Source: Arcobacter sp.
GTDB taxonomy: Bacteria; Campylobacterota; Campylobacteria; Campylobacterales; Arcobacteraceae
Assembly (NCBI GenBank): GCA_030635995.1
Contig: DAOVXU010000119.1
Span: forward strand, 1-5,619
Length of the DNA stretch: 5,619 bases
Direction: 5' to 3'
In this document: positions 1 through 5,011 of the stretch, one piece after another
How positions within the stretch are numbered: the first letter of the stretch is position 1
How the letters are laid out: every line of letters starts with the position of its first letter
Translations under genes and position numbers: made by a program
Notes under the pieces: generated by a model
Database searches by the model: none
What the model was told of the DNA's origin: nothing
What the model saw: the letters and a program-made list of their open reading frames with translations, nothing else

Positions 1-1
1 T

Positions 2-325
2 CTATATCCTAATCATCCTCTTTTACTTGAAACCTCATTTGAGCCTCTGGAAAACACCAAACAAGTGGAAAAAATGTGTTTTGGTAGAGAGGGTGCAAAT
101 ATAGCAATAGTAAATGAAGATAATTCACTTGATATAAAAACAGATCGTGAGTATGAAAACTTTAAACCAATATATCAAGAGTATGTGGAGTTTCCAGAAG
201 AGTCTAATGGAGATTATTATCAAGCAGGTGTATTTTATGCTTATGAAGCATGTGGTTTAGGATTTAGAAAAGGTGGAAAAATTTTAGACAATATGTCTAA
301 ATTTGTTGGACATATTGTAGAATAA
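2..325 (+). CDS. C-terminal fragment of an unrecognised protein (5' end outside window)
   Basis: The reading frame is open from the first complete codon at position 2 to a TAA ending at 325, giving 107 residues. The window therefore starts inside a larger gene. A GTG at 65 could serve as a start, but the frame continues upstream without a stop and there is no good ribosome binding site, so a fragment is the better reading. The visible part is acidic and soluble, with no membrane segment or signal peptide. It has an aromatic-rich centre (PIYQEYVEFPEE, DYYQAGVFYAYEACG) and a glycine-rich stretch (GLGFRKGGK) close to the C-terminus. I do not recognise the family and assign no function. The gene converges on prfA with only 33 nt between the stop codons and no convincing terminator in that gap. 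Confidence 0.7.
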   Translation, partial: LYPNHPLLLETSFEPLENTKQVEKMCFGREGANIAIVNEDNSLDIKTDREYENFKPIYQEYVEFPEESNGDYYQAGVFYAYEACGLGFRKGGKILDNMSKFVGHIVE

Positions 326-358
326 ATTTTACAGAAGTAATTCTATATAATAGTAGTC

Positions 359-1426
359 TTAAACTCCAGCTGCTTCCATAAGCTTTGCTTGATGATCTGC
401 TATAAGTGGATCTATAATTTCGTGCATCAATCCATCATTCATAATTGCATCTAAACGGTATAAAGTTAAGTTGATTCTATGATCAGATATTCTACCTTGA
501 GGGTAGTTGTATGTTCTAATTCTTGCACTTCTATCTCCAGAACCTACTTGTGCTTTTCTATCAGCTCCTTCAGATTCCATTCTCTCTTGCTCTTGAAGAT
601 CATAAAGTCTAGCTTTTAAAACTTTCATAGCTTTGTCTCTATTTTTATGCTGAGATTTTTGATCTTGATTTGTAACAACTAAGCCAGTAGGTATATGTGT
701 AATTCTTATAGCACTATCTGTTGTATTTACAGATTGACCACCACATCCAGATGCTCTCATTGTATCTATTTTTAAATCTTCAGCTTTTATCTCAATCTCT
801 ACATCATCAACTTCAGGGATAATAGCAACTGTGATTGCAGATGTGTGAACTCTACCTTGTGTTTCTGTTGCAGGTACTCTTTGTACCCTATGGACACCTG
901 ATTCAAATTTCATTTTAGAATAAACAGATTCCCCACGTACCAAGAAAACCATCTCTTTATATCCACCAGCTTCAGATTCACTAGAGTTCATAATCTCAGT
1001 TTTCCAACCCTCATTTTCAGCAAATTTAATATATGTTCTAAATAGATCAGCTACAAAAAGTCCAGCTTCATCCCCACCTGCTCCAGCACGAAGTTCTATA
1101 AAAATATTTTTATCATCATTTGGATCAGTTGGAAGTAAAAGAATTTTTATCTCCTCTTCAAGTTCAGGTTTTCTTTTTTCTAACTCTTTTAATTCCTCTT
1201 TTGCAAGTTCAGCTAACTCTTCATCTGATAAAAGAAATTTATTCTCTTCAATATCTTCAATAATTTGATTATATTCCTCGGCAGCTTTTACTACTTTTGA
1301 TATACCTGCTTGTTCTTTTGATAATTTGGTCATCTGTTTTATATCTGATAATACATCAGGAGAAACTAGTAGGTCATTTATCTCATTGTATCTATTAATG
1401 AATGATTGTAATTTTTCTTGTAACAT
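359..1426 (-). CDS. prfA: Peptide chain release factor 1 (RF1)
   Basis: RF1 recognises UAA and UAG in the ribosomal A site and triggers hydrolysis of peptidyl-tRNA in the cytoplasm. The protein is 355 residues, the usual RF1 length. Residues 1-100 are a helical, charged N-terminal domain. The tripeptide anticodon PAT is at 185-187 (RVPATETQGR), which marks RF1; RF2 has SPF here. The catalytic GGQ is at 229-231 in GCGGQSVNTTDSAIR, and Q231 is the family's PrmC methylation site. SQHKN follows at 258-262. The start is set at the ATG giving MLQEKLQSF, preceded by AAGG eight bases upstream. The frame stays open for 55 more codons upstream, but that extension would overlap rpsT and cross a hairpin terminator. 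prfA follows rpsT on the same strand and may depend on readthrough from it or on a weak promoter in the 85-nt gap. Family assignment is very secure. Confidence 0.98.
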   Translation of the reverse strand: MLQEKLQSFINRYNEINDLLVSPDVLSDIKQMTKLSKEQAGISKVVKAAEEYNQIIEDIEENKFLLSDEELAELAKEELKELEKRKPELEEEIKILLLPTDPNDDKNIFIELRAGAGGDEAGLFVADLFRTYIKFAENEGWKTEIMNSSESEAGGYKEMVFLVRGESVYSKMKFESGVHRVQRVPATETQGRVHTSAITVAIIPEVDDVEIEIKAEDLKIDTMRASGCGGQSVNTTDSAIRITHIPTGLVVTNQDQKSQHKNRDKAMKVLKARLYDLQEQERMESEGADRKAQVGSGDRSARIRTYNYPQGRISDHRINLTLYRLDAIMNDGLMHEIIDPLIADHQAKLMEAAGV

Positions 1427-1434
1427 TGGTAATA

Positions 1435-1438
1435 CCTT
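1435..1438 (-). promoter_or_regulatory. Ribosome binding site of prfA
   Basis: On the minus strand AAGG lies eight bases before the ATG at 1426. It supports the 355-residue start over the longer in-frame extension, whose first codon lies inside rpsT. Confidence 0.65.
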
Positions 1439-1482
1439 AGCGTGAGTTATTTTATGAGTTTGTGAATATGGAAATTTTTTTG

Positions 1483-1508
1483 AAAAAAAGGATTTTAAAT
1501 CCTTTTTT
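1483..1508 (-). terminator. Intrinsic terminator-like hairpin between rpsT and prfA
   Basis: Positions 1484-1493 and 1499-1508 form a perfect 10-bp inverted repeat (AAAAAAGGAT / ATCCTTTTTT) around a 5-nt loop. In minus-strand RNA the right arm ends in a run of seven U, as expected of a rho-independent terminator three bases after the rpsT stop codon. Only four pairs of the stem include or adjoin GC, so it may be leaky. Because prfA lies beyond it on the same strand, it probably works as a partial terminator that makes rpsT expression exceed prfA expression. Confidence 0.6.
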
Positions 1509-1511
1509 ATA

Positions 1512-1772
1512 TTAAAGTGCGTTAACTCTAACTTGTAATCTACCAACTCTTCTAGCAGCAGTTTCTTTTTTAAGAATACCTTTTGATACACAATGGTGTA
1601 AGTATTTGTTTGCAGCTTTCATTGCTTCAGTTGCTTCTTCTTTATTTGCATTTTCGATTGCATCATTTACAGATTTAACGATATTTTTGATTCTTGTTTT
1701 AAAAAATCTATTTCTTTCAGTTCTAACGATTGTTTGTCTTGCTCTTTTTGCAGCTTGTTTATGATTTGCCAT
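1512..1772 (-). CDS. rpsT: 30S ribosomal protein S20
   Basis: S20 is a primary 16S rRNA-binding protein of the small subunit and acts early in 30S assembly. The 86-residue product starts MANHKQAAKRARQ, the family signature. It is a highly basic helical protein with the usual internal stretch KTRIKNIVKSV at 26-36 and a C-terminal segment KKETAARRVGRL at 68-79 typical of S20. Length is normal for the family. The ATG is preceded by GAGG ten bases upstream. It is the first gene of a minus-strand unit with prfA, and the hairpin that follows its stop codon should separate the two partly. It is transcribed divergently from glmM. Identification is secure. Confidence 0.98.
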   Translation of the reverse strand: MANHKQAAKRARQTIVRTERNRFFKTRIKNIVKSVNDAIENANKEEATEAMKAANKYLHHCVSKGILKKETAARRVGRLQVRVNAL

Positions 1773-1812
1773 TTTGGTTAATCCTCTTTTTTAATTTTGT
1801 TTTATGCAATAA

Positions 1813-1818
1813 TTTATA
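1813..1818 (-). promoter_or_regulatory. Candidate -10 element of the rpsT promoter
   Basis: On the minus strand, GGTATAAATTA supplies a TATAAA hexamer about 40 bases before the rpsT ATG, leaving a leader of roughly 33 nt with the GAGG site near its end. No good -35 hexamer lies at the right distance. Campylobacterota vegetative promoters often lack a conserved -35, so this does not rule it out. Confidence 0.4.
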
Positions 1819-1886
1819 CCTAAAAATATAGTTTCACATAGTTTTGTTCGGAATGTTACTTAAAAATCTCTTAATATTAGCTTTAA

Positions 1887-1915
1887 TTGCCTTATAAGTA
1901 ACTATTTGATAAAAT
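1887..1915 (+). promoter_or_regulatory. Candidate sigma-70-type promoter of glmM-lspA
   Basis: A -35-like TTGCCT (1887-1892) is followed, after exactly 17 bases, by TAAAAT (1910-1915). That hexamer is preceded by TG one base away, forming an extended -10 (TGATAAAAT). A start near 1922 would give a leader of about 40 nt before the glmM ATG. The ribosome binding site is modest, AAGAG six bases before the start. The other half of this 189-bp divergent spacer serves rpsT; I saw no further element in it. Confidence 0.55.
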
Positions 1916-1961
1916 TTATATTCAATTAAACAATAATTAAATTAATAATAAAGAGTATTTT

Positions 1962-3305
1962 ATGAAACTATTTGGAACAGATGGAGTTAGAGGAAAAGCA
2001 GGAACATTTTTAGATGCTATGACGGCATTAAAATTAGCTCAAGCAGCAGGGATATATTTTAAAGGTGCATCTTCAAAAAAAACTAAAAGAATTTTATTGG
2101 GTAAAGATACAAGAAGAAGTGGGTATATGATAGAAAATGCACTTGTAAGTGGTTTTACAAGTGTAGGTTTTGATGTTATACAAATAGGACCTATGCCAAC
2201 TCCTGCAATTGCATATTTAACCGAATCTATGAGATGTGATGCTGGTATTATGCTTAGTGCATCTCATAACTCTTTTGAAGATAATGGAGTTAAATTTTTT
2301 AATTGCCGTGGTGATAAATTGAATAATGATATTGAGAAACAAATTGAAGATATATTTTTTAATGATGAATTATTAATCTCTTCACAAGTAACAGATAAAG
2401 AGATAGGAAAAGCAAAAAGAATTGATGATGTTATTGGTAGATATATTGTTTCTATTAAGAATTCATTTCCTTCACATCTTAGTTTATCAGGAGTTAGGAT
2501 AGTTCTTGATTGTGCGAATGGTGCTGCATATAAAGTTGCCCCTACAATTTTTGATGAATTGGGTGCAGATGTTATAGTTGTAAATGATAAGCCAGATGGA
2601 TTTAATATAAATGATGAATGTGGTGCATTACACCCTAAAAAGCTAGGTGAAATTGTTAAAGAAAGAAGAGCAGATATAGGAATTGCACTTGATGGTGATG
2701 CAGATAGGTTAGTTGTTGTAGATGAAAATGGTGTGGTTGTTGATGGTGATAAATTAATAGGTGCTTTAGCTGTATATTTGCATAAAGACAATAAATTACC
2801 ATCAAATGCTTGTGTTACAACAGTTATGAGTAATATTGCTTTAGAGAATTATCTAAATGAAAATGGTATTAAACTTTATCGTGCAAATGTTGGGGATAAA
2901 TATGTTCTTCAAATTATGAAAGAGAATAATATTAAATTTGGTGGAGAACAAAGTGGACATATAATTTTTACAGATGTTGCAAAAACTGGAGATGGACTAG
3001 CTTCCGCTCTTCAAGTCTTAGCAATGATGCTTCAAAGTGGGAAAAAAGCAAGTGAAGCTTTAAATCCATTTGAATTATCTCCTCAAATATTAAAAAATCT
3101 TGTAGTTGAAGAAAAAATACCATTAGAAGATATTAAAGGCTTAGAAGAATTATTAATATCTTTTAGTGAAAAAGGTTTAAGAGATCTTATTCGATATTCA
3201 GGAACTGAAAATAAAATAAGACTTCTACTTGAGGGTACAAATCAAAAAGAGGTAGAGTCATGTATGGATCAATTGGTAGTTTTTATTAAAAGTAAGCTAT
3301 GTTAA
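1962..3305 (+). CDS. glmM: Phosphoglucosamine mutase
   Basis: GlmM converts glucosamine-6-phosphate to glucosamine-1-phosphate, the step before GlmU on the route to UDP-GlcNAc for peptidoglycan and lipopolysaccharide. The 447-residue product is full length and has every landmark of the alpha-D-phosphohexomutase family. The N-terminus is MKLFGTDGVRG. The phosphoserine loop SASHN has catalytic Ser101. The metal-binding loop is DGDADR at 244-249, the sugar-binding loop GGEQSGH at 327-333, and the phosphate-binding loop RYSGTENK at 411-418. FGTDG at the start together with EQSGH separates GlmM from phosphomannomutase. The residue after SASHN is Ser104, where the family usually has Pro. A divergent promoter candidate lies upstream, and the 3' end overlaps lspA by 7 nt, so the two are probably co-transcribed and translationally coupled. 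Both supply the cell envelope. A minus-strand open frame inside it is only a shadow. Confidence 0.98.
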   Translation: MKLFGTDGVRGKAGTFLDAMTALKLAQAAGIYFKGASSKKTKRILLGKDTRRSGYMIENALVSGFTSVGFDVIQIGPMPTPAIAYLTESMRCDAGIMLSASHNSFEDNGVKFFNCRGDKLNNDIEKQIEDIFFNDELLISSQVTDKEIGKAKRIDDVIGRYIVSIKNSFPSHLSLSGVRIVLDCANGAAYKVAPTIFDELGADVIVVNDKPDGFNINDECGALHPKKLGEIVKERRADIGIALDGDADRLVVVDENGVVVDGDKLIGALAVYLHKDNKLPSNACVTTVMSNIALENYLNENGIKLYRANVGDKYVLQIMKENNIKFGGEQSGHIIFTDVAKTGDGLASALQVLAMMLQSGKKASEALNPFELSPQILKNLVVEEKIPLEDIKGLEELLISFSEKGLRDLIRYSGTENKIRLLLEGTNQKEVESCMDQLVVFIKSKLC

Positions 3306-3751
3306 AAAAGATACAAATATCATTAGTTTTATTTGTATCTTTAATTTTTATTGATCAGTATATAAAATTTATTTTTGTTAATGGTTACTATTTACATGGG
3401 GATTGTATCTCTTTAGTATTGGCATACAATAAGGGTGTTGCATTTTCTATGTTCTCTTTTTTAGAGGGCAATTTGAAATATATCCAAATAGTTATGTTAC
3501 TTGGGGGAGTAGTATATTTATTTTTAAATAAACAAGTTTTTAAAGATTATTTTTTACCTATATCACTACTTTTTGCTGGTGGGGTAAGTAATATTTATGA
3601 TAGATTTATCCACGAGGGTGTGGTTGATTATATCTATTGGCATTGTGGATTTGATTTTGCTATATTCAATCTTGCAGATATATTGATAAATATATCTGTT
3701 GCAATGATTCTATATATAAATTATAAACTAAGTAAATCAAGTAAAAATTGA
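3299..3751 (+). CDS. lspA: Lipoprotein signal peptidase (signal peptidase II)
   Basis: LspA is an inner-membrane aspartyl protease that removes the signal peptide of diacylglyceryl-modified prolipoproteins, between Lgt and Lnt in lipoprotein maturation. The 150-residue protein is slightly short but complete. It has about four hydrophobic segments (roughly 7-27, 60-77, 85-99 and 127-142). Conserved boxes appear in order: DQYIK at 19-23, NKGVAFS at 44-50, GGVSNIYDR at 94-102, VVDYI at 108-112 and FNLAD at 123-127. The two catalytic aspartates are D110 and D127. The C-terminal tail is short and basic (KLSKSSKN), as expected on the cytoplasmic side. The ATG lies inside the last codons of glmM (7-nt overlap) with only a weak AAGTAAG upstream, which suggests translational coupling. 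Its last 15 nt overlap the end of the convergent thioesterase gene. Confidence 0.97.
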   Translation: MLKKIQISLVLFVSLIFIDQYIKFIFVNGYYLHGDCISLVLAYNKGVAFSMFSFLEGNLKYIQIVMLLGGVVYLFLNKQVFKDYFLPISLLFAGGVSNIYDRFIHEGVVDYIYWHCGFDFAIFNLADILINISVAMILYINYKLSKSSKN

Positions 3752-4096
3752 TAACATCTCTTGAGGTATTTTAGTTAATTTATCTTTAACTATAAAAGCA
3801 ACGGTTATATTTGCTACAAATATTTTCATATCATCTTTATAGATTGTTTGTTCTAAAACTATTGAGGCTCTCTTAATAGTTTTAATCTCTGTTCTAACTT
3901 CAATAATATCACCAAGCTTTGCAGGTTTGATAAAATTTGCATCAAGTTTAGAAACTACAAAATAGCCATTTTCATCAAATATAATATTCTTAGAAAAAAA
4001 CATCTCACTTCTAGCTCTTTCACAATATTTTATATAATTTGTATGATAAACAACACCGCCAGAATCAGTATCTTCGTAATAAACCCTAATCTTCAT
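3737..4096 (-). CDS. ybgC: YbgC-type acyl-CoA thioesterase (4HBT hotdog fold)
   Basis: Hotdog-fold thioesterases of the 4-hydroxybenzoyl-CoA thioesterase group hydrolyse acyl-CoA or acyl-ACP thioesters. The YbgC branch is often tied to phospholipid metabolism and, in other bacteria, to the tol-pal cluster; no tol-pal gene is seen here. The 119-residue product begins MKIRVYYEDTDSGG and continues VVYHTNYIKYCERARSE, nearly identical to the family signature of E. coli YbgC. The catalytic aspartate is D11 (second Asp of EDTD), followed by H18 and N20. The middle (FIKPAKLGDIIEV, then a VLEQTIY strand) fits the hotdog fold. The start is set by a strong AAGGGG six bases upstream. A longer frame from a GTG adds 22 residues with no family match and covers the binding site. 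The substrate cannot be told from sequence. Confidence 0.93.
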   Translation of the reverse strand: MKIRVYYEDTDSGGVVYHTNYIKYCERARSEMFFSKNIIFDENGYFVVSKLDANFIKPAKLGDIIEVRTEIKTIKRASIVLEQTIYKDDMKIFVANITVAFIVKDKLTKIPQEMLSIFT

Positions 4097-4102
4097 CCTC
4101 AA

Positions 4103-4108
4103 CCCCTT
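4103..4108 (-). promoter_or_regulatory. Ribosome binding site of ybgC
   Basis: AAGGGG on the minus strand lies six bases before the ATG at 4096. It fixes the 119-residue start, and the longer GTG-initiated frame would bury this site inside coding sequence. Confidence 0.75.
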
Positions 4109-4141
4109 ATATAACAATGCTTTGACAGGTATCACAACCAT

Positions 4142-4162
4142 AACGGTCACTAAAACGGTCAC
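4142..4162. repeat. Tandem 9-bp direct repeat AACGGTCAC (12-bp period)
   Basis: AACGGTCAC occurs at 4142-4150 and again at 4154-4162. A degenerate relative, GGTATCAC, lies just before them at 4128-4135. The repeats sit in a short block of about 38% GC (4101-4190) that stands out from the 18% GC that follows. They lie 46-66 bp upstream of the ybgC start codon. They might be a protein-binding site, part of a recombination site, or the eroded end of a gene; nothing here decides between these. Confidence 0.6.
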
Positions 4163-4185
4163 AAAATAAACGTAGTGCAGTTTCC

Positions 4186-4204
4186 TTGAAAACTTTTGAA
4201 AACT
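4186..4204. repeat. Tandem 9-bp direct repeat TTGAAAACT (10-bp period)
   Basis: TTGAAAACT occurs at 4186-4194 and 4196-4204, one base apart, giving a period near one helical turn. The outer bases CAGTTT (4178-4183) and AAACTG (4200-4205) also form a 6-bp inverted repeat across the pair, so a small hairpin or a two-site binding element is possible. It directly adjoins the AACGGTCAC pair. Confidence 0.5.
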
Positions 4205-4484
4205 GAAAGCATTTCTTTTTTAAATATGATCTTATTGTACTAAAAATAAGCCTTATGTATTCTAATAAATTATGGAATATCTATCTTGTGTCCGTAAATA
4301 CCAAAAAATATTTAACACTCTTAACAAATATATATAATAAGAAAATATAAAAACATTTATACGTGTCTTTTCACTTCTTATTAAATATAATTTAAACAAG
4401 AATGATTAGATCATTAATTAATATTATTTTGTAAAGAAGTAAAAAGATTCTCATAAAATAAAAAATTCAATAAAAATAAATTAG
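4205..4484. other. Very AT-rich gene-free stretch between ybgC and the toxin-antitoxin operon
   Basis: GC counted by hand is near 18% for 4191-4540. No frame starts with a ribosome binding site and runs beyond about 22 codons, and I saw no RNA gene or clear terminator. Weak signals only: TATAAT at 4333-4338 on the + strand with a poor TTTAAC 16 bp upstream; a TACAAT on the minus strand (4234-4239) that could serve ybgC with a leader of about 130 nt; and a small palindrome AATGAT-TAG-ATCATT at 4401-4415. Composition like this is common at the edges of horizontally acquired segments. Confidence 0.5.
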
Positions 4485-4513
4485 TTGCATAATTGTAATA
4501 TATTTGGTATAAT
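4485..4513 (+). promoter_or_regulatory. Promoter of the AbiE-type toxin-antitoxin operon
   Basis: A perfect TATAAT (4508-4513) is preceded by TG one base away (extended -10) and, after exactly 17 bp, by a -35-like TTGCAT (4485-4490). Transcription would start near 4520, leaving a leader of about 20 nt with AAGG (4528-4531) eight bases before the ATG at 4540. Two inverted repeats overlap the promoter: TTGCAT at 4485-4490 with ATGCAA at 4524-4529, and AATTGTA at 4491-4497 with TATAATT at 4508-4514 (one mismatch). These could be operator half-sites for the antitoxin. Confidence 0.65.
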
Positions 4514-4539
4514 TAAAATAAAAATGCAAGGTTATTGAT

Positions 4540-5001
4540 ATGTTTAAAGATAAAATAGCAAAGTTAAGATGTTATAAAGTTTATGGTTATGAGATATTTT
4601 CTGATTCAGATAAACATAAAGCACAATCTTTAATAAGTAGAGCATCAAGAGCTGGATTGATTGTTAAATTTGGGAAAGGTAAATTTTATAAAAGAAGGAA
4701 AAGTGAAGCTAAACTTCCTGTAAGAGAATTTAATAATAATCCATCTAATAAATCAGCTTTAAGGTATGACAGTATTGTTCCAAATAGATATAGAATATTT
4801 AAACATCTATTTTGGAGTAATAGAAATGTTGCAATATCTTTAGATAATTATATTATGAGAGTATTAAGTGAAGATTTACCATCTTATATTCCATATCTTA
4901 GTTTATTTTTTGGCGATAGAAAAGTGATTGAAGTTTATCTTAACTCTAGAAATAATGGTAAGAATAGACTACCTTTAGTTGAACGATATTTAAAAATATA
5001 A
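4540..5001 (+). CDS. Putative AbiEi-type antitoxin, winged-helix DNA-binding protein
   Basis: The 153-residue basic protein appears to be the antitoxin and repressor of a type IV toxin-antitoxin pair. Residues 1-53 look like a winged helix-turn-helix: two helices with a probable recognition helix QSLISRASRAGL at 29-40, then a wing IVKFGKGKFYKRR at 41-53. The GLI...GKGKFY pattern is typical of AbiEi-like and related antitoxin N-termini. A Lys/Arg/Asn-rich linker (about 51-75) leads to a C-terminal part (80-150) with FWSNRN and a hydrophobic LPSYIPYLSLFFG stretch, seen from memory in small partners of DUF1814 nucleotidyltransferases. The ATG has AAGG eight bases upstream and a strong promoter. 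The toxin gene begins 10 nt after the stop codon. It is short for an AbiEi protein, which often has a larger C-terminal domain. In the family, antitoxins repress their own promoter and counter the toxin without a stable complex; neither is shown here. Partner identity is the main support. Confidence 0.7.
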   Translation: MFKDKIAKLRCYKVYGYEIFSDSDKHKAQSLISRASRAGLIVKFGKGKFYKRRKSEAKLPVREFNNNPSNKSALRYDSIVPNRYRIFKHLFWSNRNVAISLDNYIMRVLSEDLPSYIPYLSLFFGDRKVIEVYLNSRNNGKNRLPLVERYLKI

Positions 5002-5011
5002 AAGAGATAAT

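Noticed and set aside
65..325. Separate 86-residue gene starting at GTG 65
   Set aside because: The same frame is open to the window edge and no convincing ribosome binding site precedes the GTG, so it is the end of a longer gene.
326..358. Terminator between the first gene and prfA
   Set aside because: Only a 4-bp AGAA...TTCT stem without a U run; not supportable.
1427..1591. 55-codon N-terminal extension of prfA
   Set aside because: It overlaps rpsT, runs through a terminator hairpin and has no RF1 similarity; the ATG at 1426 has a good ribosome binding site and gives the normal length.
2264..2791. 175-codon minus-strand open frame inside glmM
   Set aside because: Shadow of a real gene: low-complexity Ser/Thr/Pro/Leu composition, no family motif and no binding site.
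3772..3792. 7-bp inverted repeat TAGTTAA...TTAACTA as a terminator for lspA
   Set aside because: It lies inside the thioesterase coding region, has almost no GC pairs and no U tract on the + strand.
4097..4162. 22-codon N-terminal extension of the thioesterase from a GTG
   Set aside because: It covers the AAGGGG binding site, and the family signature starts right after the ATG at 4096.
4272..4337. 21-residue + strand frame (MEYLSCVRK...)
   Set aside because: No ribosome binding site or promoter, no recognisable similarity, and length within chance expectation.
4392..4454. 20-residue hydrophobic minus-strand peptide (MRIFLLLYK...), a possible type I toxin
   Set aside because: No Shine-Dalgarno sequence, no terminator and no antisense RNA promoter; such frames are expected by chance in DNA this AT-rich.
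4524..4538. Four-codon upstream frame (MQGY) before the antitoxin
   Set aside because: The AAGG of the real gene lies inside it and it has no binding site of its own; coincidental.
4097..4539. tRNA, small RNA or CRISPR array in the long gap
   Set aside because: No T-loop or acceptor pattern and no regularly spaced repeats with spacers; the direct repeats are only two copies each with 1-3 nt between them.
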